From positions 127,931,018-127,995,017 of the forward strand of contig NC_134087.1 in assembly GCF_000715075.1 (NCBI RefSeq): 64,000 nucleotides of DNA, written 5' to 3'. This DNA is from Nicotiana tabacum (taxonomy: Eukaryota > Streptophyta > Magnoliopsida > Solanales > Solanaceae). The position numbers and the translations under genes were made by a program. Below are positions 10,539 to 21,798 of this stretch, in pieces. The notes under the pieces were generated by a model. The model was not told where the DNA came from. It made no database searches and was given only the letters and a program-made list of their open reading frames with translations. Within the stretch, counting starts at the first letter, position 1, and every line of letters starts with the position of its first letter.

Positions 10539-11142
10539 CTTTTTATCTCCTATTTTTGTTAGATTGGAATTTGAGCTGTTTGCATTTTGTATGCACAGGC
10601 AATTGAGGTACTGCCGTACTGGGTATGTTTAGTTTGAGGCAAAAAATGTACAGCTTTGTGTGCTGAAATTATTCAGTGAGAAGTTTAACTTTAAACTGAA
10701 ATTATTGTGAGAAATGTTAGTTTTATGTGCAGCTTTCTGTGCAGTTTTCTGTTATCATATTTTTTTTATGTGTCATTATTATGTGTTCAATATAGCAGCT
10801 GTAGTTTGATTCTTGTTACTCAGCTGTAGTTTAGCTTGAAGTGTCATATATAGTAGCTTCCAGTAAACTTTGTACAAAATTTACTTTGTACAAATATTAG
10901 CGTTCAACACTCTTAATTTTAGGTAATATTCAGCGTTCAACAATCAGCAATCTTAGTTTTAGTTTTACCTTATCGGGTAAACCGATAACCGAACCGATAA
11001 TGATCAATAACCGATTAACCGATAACCGATAACCAATATCTTATCGGTTTGGTTATCGGGTTATGATATTTGTAAACCGATAACCGATAGGCAAAACCGA
11101 TAATATTCAAAACCGAACCGAACCGACCGATGCCCACCCCTA
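10539..11142. repeat. Right subterminal region and terminus of hAT I
   Basis: 10539-10960 is AT-rich with no gene seen. From about 10961 the words AACCGATAACC and CCGAACCGATAA are packed in both orientations up to the terminus GCCCACCCCTA at 11142. This end matches, in order, the reverse complement of the first ~180 bp of the MITE at 28160. It should hold the transposase binding sites. Confidence 0.75.
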
Positions 11143-11190
11143 GCTATCAATTCTGATGCAGTCAAAAGATATTATGTATGGTTTCTTTGG
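11143..11190 (+). pseudogene. Last codons of element A integrase
   Basis: Just right of the hAT terminus the + strand reads AINSDAVKRYYV. This is the usual end of pol in Tat-type solanaceous elements (INSDAVK-x-YY). It shows that the hAT element sits inside element A, with roughly the integrase C-terminal domain lost at the other junction. Confidence 0.65.
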
Positions 11191-11763
11191 TTCAATTGTT
11201 GATTGTTTGTACTTGGCATTGTTTCGAAGATTGGAATGACGAAGACAATTTGTTCTGCTATCTAAACATTTTACCCTTTGTTTCCCCTTTTGAGCCTTAT
11301 TTATTTTATTTCATACCCCTCTTTTGGAATCAATAACGAAAAAGAGAGAAAAGAAAGAAAAGAAAAAGAAAAGAAAAGAAAAGAAAAGAAGCGAAAAGAA
11401 AAAATACAAGAAAATAAAGAAATTCAGGCAAGAACTACGTTTGACCTGATTCCTGTTAAGGATACATAGGCAGCCTCACGACTTGGTCATGGTAAAATAA
11501 AAAGTCAAAAGATCCCCAAGCAAGAAACTGGGGCAGAAGTTGTGATTGTAATAAGAAATGTGATTCCAAAAATTGTAATTCTAACCCATTTGAAGTTATT
11601 TTGAGCCCGCTTTATACCCTTTTCCTTCCAAACATAACCAAGAACCCACATTGCTGTCCAAAGAAAAACCTCCCGATCAGTCTTCGAGAGATGCCAAGTC
11701 AAGCAATGTAAAGAAAATTCATATCAGGGGCAACACTCCGGTTTAAGCAAGAAAAATCAAAAA

Positions 11764-11950
11764 ATGAGAGAGTCTTATTGGTAAAAACCCTCATGGGCAC
11801 CATGAGGCGACGAAAACCGAGAGAAAATAAAAATGAGAGAGTCTTATTGGTGAAAACCTTTGCGGGCACCATAAGGCGACAAGGAATTGAGGAACAAACA
11901 AATGAGAGAGGTTTGTCGGTGAAAACCCTTCAGGGCACTGCAAGTCGAAC
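11764..11950. repeat. Tandem array 1 of element A, three units of ~68 bp
   Basis: Units begin at 11764, 11832 and 11901, each with ATGAGAGAG followed by a GGT(A/G)AAAACC core and GGGCAC. The third unit is the most diverged. The repeats are direct. Confidence 0.75.
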
Positions 11951-12663
11951 AAGGTCTGTAAGTTGGCGGAAAGTAAAATTGGGTTGTGGAAATCTTGGAG
12001 AACAAAGTAAAACAATTGGAAAGGAGATTGGTTAAATAGACTGGGCTGATTAATCCAAAATACATACCATGATCATTGGTGCCAGTGACTCCACTCAGAT
12101 AAGTTCCTTTTTCCTATCTCCAACAGTCATCCAAATTTGGATTTTCTTCTTTATTCTTGATTCTCAAAACCGTCGCATTTCATTGTTGTTAATTTTTACT
12201 CCTCTAAAACTCTTCCAAGGTTAGCCTTGTTTCAACAAACAAGAAGGAATGTCAAAGTGTACTACCAGAGTCAAAATTGCACAAAGCAAAATGCGGCTAA
12301 GACATGCTGGAGATAGTATGATGAAAAGTGGGACATATGGTGTAAGCAAAGGTTAAATCAGTGGAATGGTTCAGTAATGTCATGGGAGATGTATGATTAC
12401 AAAGAAAAGGTTCAAAAGTGAAAACAACAGTTGGGGATCTTGCAATTAAGGATCAGTCAGGAGGTCAAAACAATTCTTGACCAGTTCAAGGCAGTCGGTC
12501 GAAGCAAAGCATCACAAAGAGAAAACCATCCCCAGCAAGAATGCCACATTAACCACCACATTTTAAACTGACAAAATTTTCTTTGATTTAAAATAGGGGC
12601 AAAGATGGCATTTGTTTCAGGAAGCACCCTGTAAGGAAAGCAAGTACCATGCAAGTTTGATCG

Positions 12664-13060
12664 CAGAATTCTCAGGACCCTCATGGAAAATGGGACTTAG
12701 TTTAAAATCTAAAATAATCATAAGTAGTAGATATAGCATAAATGTATACCAGAAGGAATATAAGTTGGCTTCAAAGTTCGCATAAGAGTTTTCAGGACCC
12801 ACCTGAATAATGGGACGTAACTTTAAGCATTCCATTAGATAAGTAAGTATTGTTATAAGAGAGTACAGTTTAGCGTTGGAATTGTCATTTGTAAGATAAG
12901 CTTTAATTCGAAATTTTAGGACCCTCCTAGATAATGGGATGTAGCTTTAAGACTGTCCTAGATAACAAGATTCGATGAAAGTCCTACCTCTAAAAAATAT
13001 AATGTGGCTTTGGAAACTTACTAGAGAATTTCAGGACCCTCCTGGATAATGGGATCTAGC
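12664..13060. repeat. Tandem array 2 of element A, four units of ~115-124 bp
   Basis: The core GGACCC(T/A)CCTGGATAATGG recurs near 12676, 12796, 12920 and 13034, each followed by GTAGCTTTAA or a close variant. The units are degenerate and direct. Confidence 0.7.
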
Positions 13061-13233
13061 TTACAGATTATTAGAGATATTTTATGAAAAATTAACGCTC
13101 ACAGATGCGCCCGGCTACCAAACAGGGGCAGAAAATTTTCTTTTGTTTTTTCTATTTTGCTGAAGTCAGATGCCCGTCTGAAGAATAGGGAAGGACAACA
13201 TGGATATTAAAGATAAAACGCAGAGCATGACCA

Positions 13234-13880
13234 AGTAATTAAGGGCCCACCTGGAGAACAAGGGAAAACAAATCAAGTTTCAAGGAAGATTGGCACAAGT
13301 ATTGGTAATCAGGCGCCCACCTGGAGGAACGAGGGAGAACAAGTCAAAGAAAGGCAGTTGCAAGAAGAAGATGATTCAAATTTCAGAAATCAGGCATCCA
13401 CCTGGAGAACAAGGAAAAGTAGTTAAAGATTCAGCAATCAGGCATCCACCTGGAAAATAAGGAAAGATAGTTGAAATATCAGCAATCAGGCATCCACCTA
13501 GAGAACAAGGAACAATAGTTGAAGTGTCGGCAATCAAGAGCCCACTTGGAGAACAAGGGAATACATTTCAAGTTCAGCAATCAGGCGCCCACCTGGAGAG
13601 CAAGAGAATGCAATTCAAGTTCAGCAATCAGGCGTCCATCTAGAGAGCAAGGGAATACATTTCGAGTTTCAGCAATTAGGAGCCCACCTGGAGAACAAGG
13701 GAATACAATTCAAATTTCAAGTAGTCAGGAGCCCGTCTAGAGAACGAAGGGAAGAAGCAATTCAAGTTCGAGTAGTCCGGAGACCGCCTTAGAACAGAGG
13801 ATAGGCAACAATGGTCAAAAAAAGACGTTTAAAGGTTCAACAATGAGGTGCCCGCCTGGAGGAAAGAGAAAGCATCTCAA
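13234..13880. repeat. Tandem array 3 of element A, about twelve units of ~48-80 bp
   Basis: The core CAGGCGCCCACCTGGAGAAC and variants recur near 13234, 13310, 13392, 13438, 13487, 13535, 13581, 13630, 13677, 13726, 13775 and 13845. Spacing is close to 48 bp in the middle. The core is a near-palindrome around CCACCTGG. Spacers are also similar to one another, unlike a CRISPR array. Confidence 0.8.
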
Positions 13881-14288
13881 AAATACAATTCAAGTCAGCA
13901 GCAAAGGAACTTCCGCTGGAAAACACAAGTCAATGAGGCAACAAGAATCACAACATCAAGCTTGAGAAGTATAGAGTAGATCTTTGTAATGCATAGATCA
14001 TATTTTAGTCTAGCTTCCTTATTTTTGTCACGGTGTAATAAGGAGGTCAGTAAGCAGTAGCAGCAGCAGCAACAACAGTAAAAATCACAGCTTCATGGTA
14101 GTCCCAGCTACCAAAACTTTCCGAACTATATTGACCTGATTCTTTTATAGCCAAGGATATGTAGGAAACCTTTGAAGTAGAGGTTCAGTCAAATCTTTCA
14201 AAAAATGCTTCCCACGGAGTATTCAAACGGGCAAAAATCGCTCGTATCCGCTTACTTTATCTTTGCACGAAAACTCTTCGTGTTTCCG

Positions 14289-14304
14289 GGCAAAGAGGAG
14301 CAGC
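14289..14304 (+). promoter_or_regulatory. Polypurine tract of element A
   Basis: GGCAAAGAGGAGCAGC directly precedes the LTR start TGTGAGCACG. The PPT primes plus-strand DNA synthesis. Confidence 0.6.
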
Positions 14305-17300
14305 TGTGAGCACGTGATTTTTGCCTCACACGAATTACTCCAAAAGAATTCCCAAAATTAGGTCTTATCTTTAATTATTTGTTATTTTAGGCATTACTGT
14401 GCGATTTTCCTGATTGTTTGCATGTTTAATTTTATTAATGCATTAAAAATACAAAAAATACAGCATCTGTACTGGGGATTTGATTTTAAATTTTTGGTTA
14501 ATTTCATAAAATGTTGTTTTACAAAATGAAAAATTCACAAAAAATAACGCATTTTTGCATTTTAGTGTTTAATGTCAAAATTTTGCGATTTTTTCTTTTA
14601 ATTTGGTATTAATTATGTGTGATAATTATTATTTAGAGATAATTAGTATTTTAAGATAATTTAGGTTTTTATAGCTTAATTTAGGAATTTTTAAGTTTTA
14701 ATTTTTGAAAGAAAAGGAAGAAAAGAAAAAGAATTAATAAAAGAGAAGAAAATCAAATTTGGGCCAAATTCAATTTAATTCAAGAGGCCCAAATCAAATA
14801 CACCTGAAACCCCCCCTCCCCAGTCCAGCCCAGACCCGTCCCAACCCGGTCCATCACCAGACTAAACCAAACGACGTCATTTGGACATGCTTTAATCTGG
14901 GCCGTTGAATTAATTTGATCGAACGGTCCAGAGCTCCACCCACAACCCGAACCCGACCCGATCCCTCAACTGATCCAACCCCAATGAACCAAAACGACCC
15001 CATTTTATTTAAGGATTTGATCAGAGCCGTTGGATTCCAATCATCCAATGGCCCTAATTAAATCGTTAATTTTAATATACTCAAAACCCAAACCCCTTAC
15101 CCCTCTCAGAACCCCCCTCATTCGTCTCTCATCTCCTCAGAGACGACCCTATCTCACCGCCTCATTCCGCCCGCCAAAAATTGTCCACGGTGGCGGACGG
15201 TGGCCAATCACCCCCAAAAATACACCCCAGAACCCCATCGCCCCCCTCTTTCCAAATCCATGACTCGTTTCCCTCGAATCGTCTCAGAACTCGTTGAATA
15301 TTTGATTGAAGTTTGGACCCCTAAACCCTAGCCTATCCAATCACCCTCATCTTTACACTATAGAACCACCCCGAGCCCCTCTTTCCAAATCCATGACTCT
15401 TTTCCCTCGAATATTCCCCGCACTCGTCAAATTTTGGATCGAAGATAAGACCTAAAAATGTCAAAACTCCAGAATCGGTAGATTTGGTGATGATTAAAAC
15501 CAAAACGGACCTCAGTCATTTATTTTCATCTGAGAACACGTGATTGAGATCTCTTTCGGTCGAAATCGAGAGTTTGTAGAAGAAATTCAAAGCTGGCCAT
15601 TTTTGCTAGGTATTTTTATTCATTAAACTGGTATTGCATGATTTTGTTTGTCATTTTTAATTTCATTTTAGTCTTTGTTGTATCTGCCTTTCTTCTCTTC
15701 ATTATACACTCACCTATTAGTCCGTCAGTATTACATGATTAATTTAACAGCATGTTTAATTCATTAGTTTCTATTATTTAGTTCGTCATCATCTGTTCCT
15801 TCGCCCCTGTTTCTTTGTAAAAGTTTCTTGTTTTGTTTGAAATGGGTTTCTGGATGGTGCTCAATGGGGATTACAGATTTATGGGTTCTGAATTGGGTCA
15901 ACTTGACCCATTTTGGCTTTAATTCCAGGGTTAGTTTCAGGGTTGTAAGGATAGCTTGAGAATTGTTTAATAAAAAGGGGTAGTCACCTAATTAAGAAGC
16001 TTCTATAGTGGTAGAGTTTAGATTTCACTACTATATAAACTAAAACCTTAAGAATTGAGTGGAATCGAATTTTTAAATGTTGAAAGGGCATTCTGTGAAT
16101 CCAAAAGGCATTTCCCATTGCCTATTTAAGGAAACAACACACTGAGAAAAGGAAGAAGGGGTTGGTACTCTAAAATACATAGATTGTGATACTCTGAAAT
16201 ACATAAATTCTGATACTCTGAAATACTGAGAAGAGAAAAGAGATTCTGAAAAAAAACAAGAAAAGAATAAGAAGAGGAGAGGACGTTCAGAAAAATACTA
16301 AAAATAATGAAGAGCCAAGAAATCCTGAAAATAAAAAAAACAGCTGTAAACTCTGCAGAAAACACTGTTCCATTGAGTTTTTTTTTAGTTTGTACTTCAT
16401 TTTTGAGTTAAAGATCTTTATGCTTGTCTGCTTTTTGATTGCTGGGGTTCTACTGCTGCTGCTGTTTATTACTGTTTCACCTCTTACCTTCCCTTTCTTC
16501 AAATTCCAGGTACTTTCCTGCACCTCATGGATATATGAGATTGGAAGAATTTGAAATCATATTGCTGGGCCACAGCTTGTGTCATGTCGATTTGCCTTTT
16601 ACATGTTATATTCTAGCTATAGTTCCCTGATCGATTCCTAGCATATATAACCTTTTGTCATATAATTCTTAGTTGTTGCAATTTTTGCCTTAAAGTTCAT
16701 TTGTAAATAAGCAGAACATTCTTTTTAGTCAAGATGATGTGAATGGTTTAAGGTTTCGTCTGTATGTAGGGATTTAGTATAGTGTTAGTAGAATAAGCAT
16801 GCTCAATATCGGTTTTATTTCGAGAAATAAATGTTGTTTGTTGAGTATTCTGCTTGAACACATTGAGCTTCACCCTTTCATTTCGGAATTCATTTGGCTA
16901 AATTCAAGTTGTATTATTTCTATCAAGGTATTTCGCTTACTTATTAGGAATCTCTGAAGTGTATGGAGTTTCATACGGATAGGATTTTTTTGGCCCAGAA
17001 TCGTACTTTGTGAATCCTATAGCCCAAATTGGTTTGAGTATCTTAAATATGAAATATTGTTTAAGTCGTACTGTGTTTATGGATCCTATTGTTCTTGTTA
17101 TTTGTTTGCTTAAGAGGTTTGTTTGGATAGGTTCGATCAGTTCAATTCTAGATGGAATAATCTCCTCTTATCATTCTTAATGTGGTATTTTTATCTGGTT
17201 GATTTATAAAAAATCTTTTTGCTGGCAGCTATATGAGTTGATGCTCTTCAAAAACTGTATATGATTGGGTGATGGTTTAAATTATCCGTGACATTGTGTT

Positions 17301-18318
17301 TAATTTCTTTCTTTTGCAAATTACATGGATTGGATCCCTCTACCTTTAATTAGTTAAGATGATTATTAAACCAAAAAGAAATATTCCAACGTGGGAAAAA
17401 GTTTTGAGATGGAAAAGTATTTATTATACTGTAAGATTGCTTATTGTACAGATAAATATTTTATAAGCGATTTGGTATCTGTTGATAGTATTAGGGAAAG
17501 GGTAAGGGGAAAGATGTACATCTAAGGATTGACTACTTATATTTGCCTTAGTTCTTTAGTGTAACGGACAAATGCTATTTAATTAATCAACGTGCACAAG
17601 TCATTAGGCTATTTTTGTAATTCTGCAAAAATCCAAATGAACTTGGCTTTGTAACGAAGATATTAGAACCCCTACTGTCTAATTCCATAAGCTTTTGATT
17701 TTACGTAAAATCCCATTGCATCGAAAGAAATAACTCATCATACATCGTAGTTTCTTTAGGCACGATTAATAATAAACTATTGTGATTATGTATACGTTCG
17801 CGTAACATAATTGCGAATTTAACTCCAAAAAAAAGAGACCCGAGGGATGCGTTCGCGCAACCTCAATCAAATTTTCTTAAATAAATAAACGAAGCGTTAT
17901 TAATTGTGGACACGTTCGCGTGACATGATTTTTGACGCGCTAAAGAAAAAGAGTATACGTACGTGTAACTCAATTTTTTAATTACGAATAAATCAAGTGA
18001 TTTAAATGCGGTAAAAATATAATTGCACATAGGTTCTAAAATAAGTATTGGACAATTTAAGTTGAGTATAAATTGCTAAGCGACCGTGCTAGAACCACGG
18101 AACCCGGGATTTCAACCGGTGACTTGGGACAATTTGTGTTCGCAGACTGTAGAACAGAGTCAAACTTCCTCGATTCGGGATTTCAACCGGTGACTTGGGA
18201 CACCATAAATTATCCCAAGTGGCGACTCTGAAATAAATAAAATAATACCATTTCGATGGTCACTTAAATTGGAAAAAACTCCCTTATACCCCATTTCAGG
18301 TGTAAAAAGGAGGTGTGA
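14305..18318 (+). repeat. 3' LTR of element A (~4.0 kb)
   Basis: The LTR starts TGTGAGCACGTGATTTTTGCC right after the PPT and ends near GTAAAAAGGAGGTGTGAC, a typical end for this group that would be followed by A. LINE sequence begins there, so the final base and the TSD are missing. It holds a C-rich stretch at 14810-15300, an AT-rich middle, four GTTCGCG(T/C) motifs at 17790-17950 and a 28-bp direct repeat (18105 and 18176). No ORF in it looks real. Confidence 0.65.
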
Positions 18319-19378
18319 CTACAAGCTCTTGAGTCTAAGGGTTTCAAGCTGAGAAAAACGAAGACGGAATACCTGGAGTGTAAGTTCAGCGCTGAGCCGG
18401 GGGAAGTGGGCGTGGATGTAAGGCTGGAATCACAAGTTATCCCAAGTAGAGACAGTTTCAAGTACCTTGGGTCAGTTATCTACGGGGAAGGGGAGATCGA
18501 CGAAGATGTCACACACCATATTGGGGTAGGGTGGATAAAGTAGAGGTTAGCATCCGGATTCTTGTGTGACAAGAGAGTGCCAACATTACTCAAAGGTAAA
18601 TTCTATGAAGCGGTGGTTAGACCGGCCATAATATATGGGCTAAGTGTTGGCCTGTTAAGAACTCACATATCCAAAAGATGAAAGTAGCAGAAATGAGGAT
18701 GTTGAGGTGGATGTGCGGGCACAATAGGATGGATAAGATTAGGAATGATGATATTCGGGATAAGGTGCACGTGTCTCCCATTGATGACAAGATGCGGGAA
18801 GCAAGACTCAGATGGTTCGGACATGTAAATAGGAGAAGCCCAGATGCTCTAGTAAGGAGGTATGAACGGCTGGTTGTGGAGGGCACGAAAAAAGGTAGAG
18901 GGCGGCCTAAGAAGTATTGGGGAGAGGTGATCATGTAGGATATGTCGAGGCTTCAGATTTCCGAGGACATGACACTTGATATGAAGTTGTGGAGGTTGAG
19001 TATTACGGTTGTAGGCTAGAAGGTAGTTGAGTCTTGCCTTACTTTGTACCTTTGTAAGCTTAGTCTGGTAGGGTTTTGTCTAAGATAGCTAGTGGCAATG
19101 TCGTGTCTTACTATTTTCTCTTTTCGGTGCAGGACTTATTTACTAGCCATCGTTTTTGCTTTGCATTTTTCTTCTACTTTTTATGTTCCTATTTTTCCTA
19201 TGATCGCTGTAGGGAAACTAATATTGTCTCCTTCTTTTGTCTTTTTATTTCTCTTGAGCCGAGGGTCTTTCAGAAACAGGCTCTCTACTTCTTCGGGGTA
19301 GGGGTAAGGTCTGCATACATACTACCCTCCCCAGACCCCACTAGTGAAATTTTACTGGGTTGTTATTGTTGTTGTATA
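18319..19378 (+). mobile_element. 5'-truncated RTE-type LINE
   Basis: Only the end of the RT ORF and the 3' UTR remain. The element finishes in a TTGTTATTGTTGTTGTA tail at 19358-19377, the simple-repeat ending typical of RTE LINEs in Solanaceae. The 5' truncation joins directly to the LTR end of element A. No target-site duplication was found. Confidence 0.75.
18323..19019 (+). pseudogene. C-terminal part of RTE LINE reverse transcriptase
   Basis: The reading starts at [10 protein letters not shown] and runs through [61 protein letters not shown] and RLRWFGHV to WRLSITVVG and a stop near 19019. This is the region downstream of the YADD box in RTE-type RTs. A TAG (Trp to stop) near 18540 and a one-base loss near 18645 break it; another stop falls near 18938. 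It copies LINE RNA at a nicked target in intact elements. Confidence 0.8.
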
Positions 19379-19379
19379 A

Positions 19380-20039
19380 CTCTTGGAAAAATATTGAATT
19401 ATGGAGAATAAAGTTTAGCTTGAGGCATGTCAAAGACACTGTCCTTAAGGATATTTCGCCTACATAATAAAGAATAAAATTAGGCGTATCCCTCAAGATT
19501 CAACAAGCTCTTGCAGTTATTAAACTGGGAACATAACTAGTAGAAAATTCAAGAAAGAAACCCAGCATATAGAAGGAAGAAAATGATTCAGAAAGTTATG
19601 TTAGAATGTGTGTCTTTAGATCTTCAAAGACCATGTTTATATAAGTGTTGCTCCAATGGCTAGATAATGGCTAGTTAACGGCTAGTTTGACTCTATTAAT
19701 TATAAAATAGCTTACTAAATAATAAGTAGATATAAATAATATTTCAACAAAAAAAGATTTTTCAAACCAAGATGGACATTACCTTTTGAGATATTACTAA
19801 TTTTTCAACAATTCACCACATATCTCAAAAGGGATATAAAATTAAATAGTAAAGAAAGAAAGAAAGAGAAATAATTTGTTGGGTTTCAGGTATAATAAAA
19901 TTCATCTGGTATCTTAAGACTATGAACTGGATATAGATAAAATAAGATTTAACTTATAGAATAATTTGTGAAGTTGATAACTTCTATGAACCTTCTTATT
20001 GTAAGCTGGGGATCTTATTCATCATATTACACTCCCACA
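19380..20039 (-). repeat. Left LTR of element F
   Basis: Shared blocks with 21799-23041 and 23062-23334 include GGAGAATAAA, CTTAAGGATATTTC, ACGGCTAGTTTGACTC, GATGGACATTACC and CTATGAACC in the same order. The right edge is CACTCCCACA at 20039. The left edge is TCTTGGAAAAAT, a decayed form of TGTTGGAAAAAT. Confidence 0.5.
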
Positions 20040-20339
20040 ATTTCTGTTGTTATCGCAGTTTTGTGCTAATAGGTCATGCGTGCGCCTGGTTTTCATTAGT
20101 GCACTATAAATTTTTTGCCATAATTTTCATAGGAGCAGCCCCACTCCACACTCATATAGATCCATCCATCAAATGTATTTTGCAGCATAATACACCACCT
20201 ATAAGAGGCTATGGATTAGATTAAGAGTTTAATAACCCAGTCTCATATTCCTTGCCGTCTTGCACTATATACATATACGCCATAGGAAGAGACATAATTT
20301 AATAGTGCATGTTTGATCAACTAATAATTTGTTATTCTC

Positions 20340-20790
20340 ATATGAACCTACTTTATGGGATCTCCAATCACATAAGTTGGGTTACCATCATTGTTGATAT
20401 ATCTCAAATTAACAAAAGTCTCAACCCCTCGATGTTTCACTTATAAGTCAAAGGATCAGCTAAATCCTCTTTTGACTACACATAATATGTATAAAAAATT
20501 CTCATCTCTAAGCAATTGCTATATCACATTATGTCTCTAGAGAATGTATCTACTCTTCCTATTGAAAGATTTATTTTTTTACAATGGGTATTGCGCCTTG
20601 GCAATCACAATTCATCGACATAATTATTGTCAGTTTAACTCTCCAAGAGGTTGCTTAATCAACCTCACTTCCAGGCAGTTTTAATACCATAACACCCATC
20701 AAAAGGTGATCACACAATCACTATTGAGTTTTTCTCATCTGACCAAAGATTCAATATCATCACTGTATCCTTCTAATACAATAAAAAATT
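20340..20790 (-). pseudogene. Copia RNase H C-terminal fragment
   Basis: On the minus strand, starting near 20790, the text reads LEGYSD, then CDCQGAIPIVKK, and ends with SKEDLADPLT at 20446-20475. A tail resembling GNPTYVIGDP follows. These match the copia RNase H start (GYSDADW), its CDxQAAI segment and the SKENLADPLTKGL end. Many stops and shifts are present. RT, integrase and gag are not found nearby. Confidence 0.6.
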
Positions 20791-21798
20791 TACTTACAGA
20801 ATACTAACTCATAATATTTCTCAAATAAGGCATAAAATCATCTCAAATGAAATAAAACTTGATTTTCATGCAAGTGGCTTTTGAAGCATCTTTCAACACA
20901 TAAGAATTTATTTCCTTTTTCTATCTTCCATAGTCAAGTACCAAAGTAAAATTTTCTAAATATACAAGCAACTTTATCTTCCAATGATTTTTTCACCCAA
21001 ATGACTAAGAGATCCGAAGCAACATAACTTTTCAAAGCCAGGAATACAATATATTTTTTTATCTTCCAATATAAATTTTTACCACAAAAAATCTCAATTT
21101 TGTAAGGCTTTATTATAACATTAATAAATAATTTTTTCTCACATTTTTTTCTTTTTCTTAGGATCATGCAACTTGCGCAAGACACCCAGGCCCCCCACAG
21201 TTCAAAAATTTCAGGTTAAAGGGATAATTTCTCCGCAACTCATACGGAGTGTTACTAGTTTCTCATAAGAAAATTCATTAATTCTAACTAATACAAATCA
21301 ATACTCTTGATTGATTTTTTTCAAAAAAAAAAACATTTGAAAATCCAATGACACAATAAATTTAACCACATCAACAGTAGATAATAACACCAAATGCTTG
21401 TTGCAATACTTTTATGTGGTAAATTTATATAAAATCTCAATCTTAATACTCAAAATATAATATGATATCATATTAGTAAGTCTTATAATGATATAATCTT
21501 AATAAATCTTAGTTTACTCTCTTATGTCCTCGCAAAAGCATGTTCTCATTTATTCTAAAATATAAGTTCTCAATAATTAGGTTGGAGACCATACTAGAAT
21601 AATATTCATGAGGAACATCAACACCAAATGGTTCCAATATCTCCAAATAATGGTGTGACTCAGAATTCTTGCCAAGTTGTGACATATGCTTTGAAGAAAA
21701 GAAGATGGATGAAAAATTGTTATGTGTAAGAGCATCGGCCGAAATATTGCAATCAGTATTCTCCATAAGAATAGAGTGTGAAATATCCTTAAGATTGT

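Larger units (their letters stand above)
6089..11142 (+). mobile_element. hAT I: hAT-superfamily DNA transposon, left terminus deleted, with captured gene fragments
   Basis: It encodes a BED-finger hAT transposase. Both ends are rich in short AACCGATAACC-type repeats. The right end finishes CGATGCCCACCCCTA, the complement of the terminus TAGGGGTGG seen intact in the MITE at 28160. The left end lacks that terminus. It starts inside subterminal sequence that in the MITE lies ~45 bp from the end. Element A integrase C-terminal sequence is also missing here, so one deletion across the left junction removed both. A TSD can therefore not be shown; the right flank gctatcaa is the candidate. Four captured or duplicated pieces are inside. 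Confidence 0.85.
11191..14304 (+). other. 3' non-coding region of element A
   Basis: About 3.1 kb without coding capacity lie between pol and the PPT. It opens with a purine tract of AAAAG units at 11338-11405 and then holds three unrelated tandem arrays, annotated separately. 11191-11337, 11950-12660 and 13880-14288 have no further recognised structure. Long repeat-rich spacers here are usual for Ogre/Tat elements. Confidence 0.7.
1..18318 (+). mobile_element. Element A: Ty3/gypsy LTR retrotransposon, Tat (Ogre/Retand-like) type, 5' end outside window
   Basis: The coding order is gag, aspartic protease, RT, RNase H, a second archaeal-type RNase H and integrase, all on the + strand. The extra RNase H between the first RNase H and integrase, the intron after protease and the very long repeat-filled 3' non-coding region are marks of the Tat/Ogre group. 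A hAT element is inserted at 6089-11142. The 3' end is a PPT at 14289-14304 followed by an LTR. The 5' LTR and gag start lie before the window. It is inactive: in-frame stops, frameshifts and the insertion break every domain. Family level is inferred from domain order, not from a search. Confidence 0.85.

Noticed and set aside
13234..13880. Regular ~48-bp spaced repeat resembling a CRISPR array
   Set aside because: The spacers resemble each other, units are degenerate, it lies inside a plant retrotransposon 3' region and no cas genes exist here.
17780..17960. GTTCGCG motifs in LTR A as a fifth word array
   Set aside because: Only four scattered copies exist, far from the LTR 5' end and without inverted arms; not the same structure as in the Tekay-type LTRs.
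21509..21766. 85-codon open frame on the minus strand in element F
   Set aside because: It is unbroken but matches no family I recognise; too weak to call a gene and noted only in the element entry.
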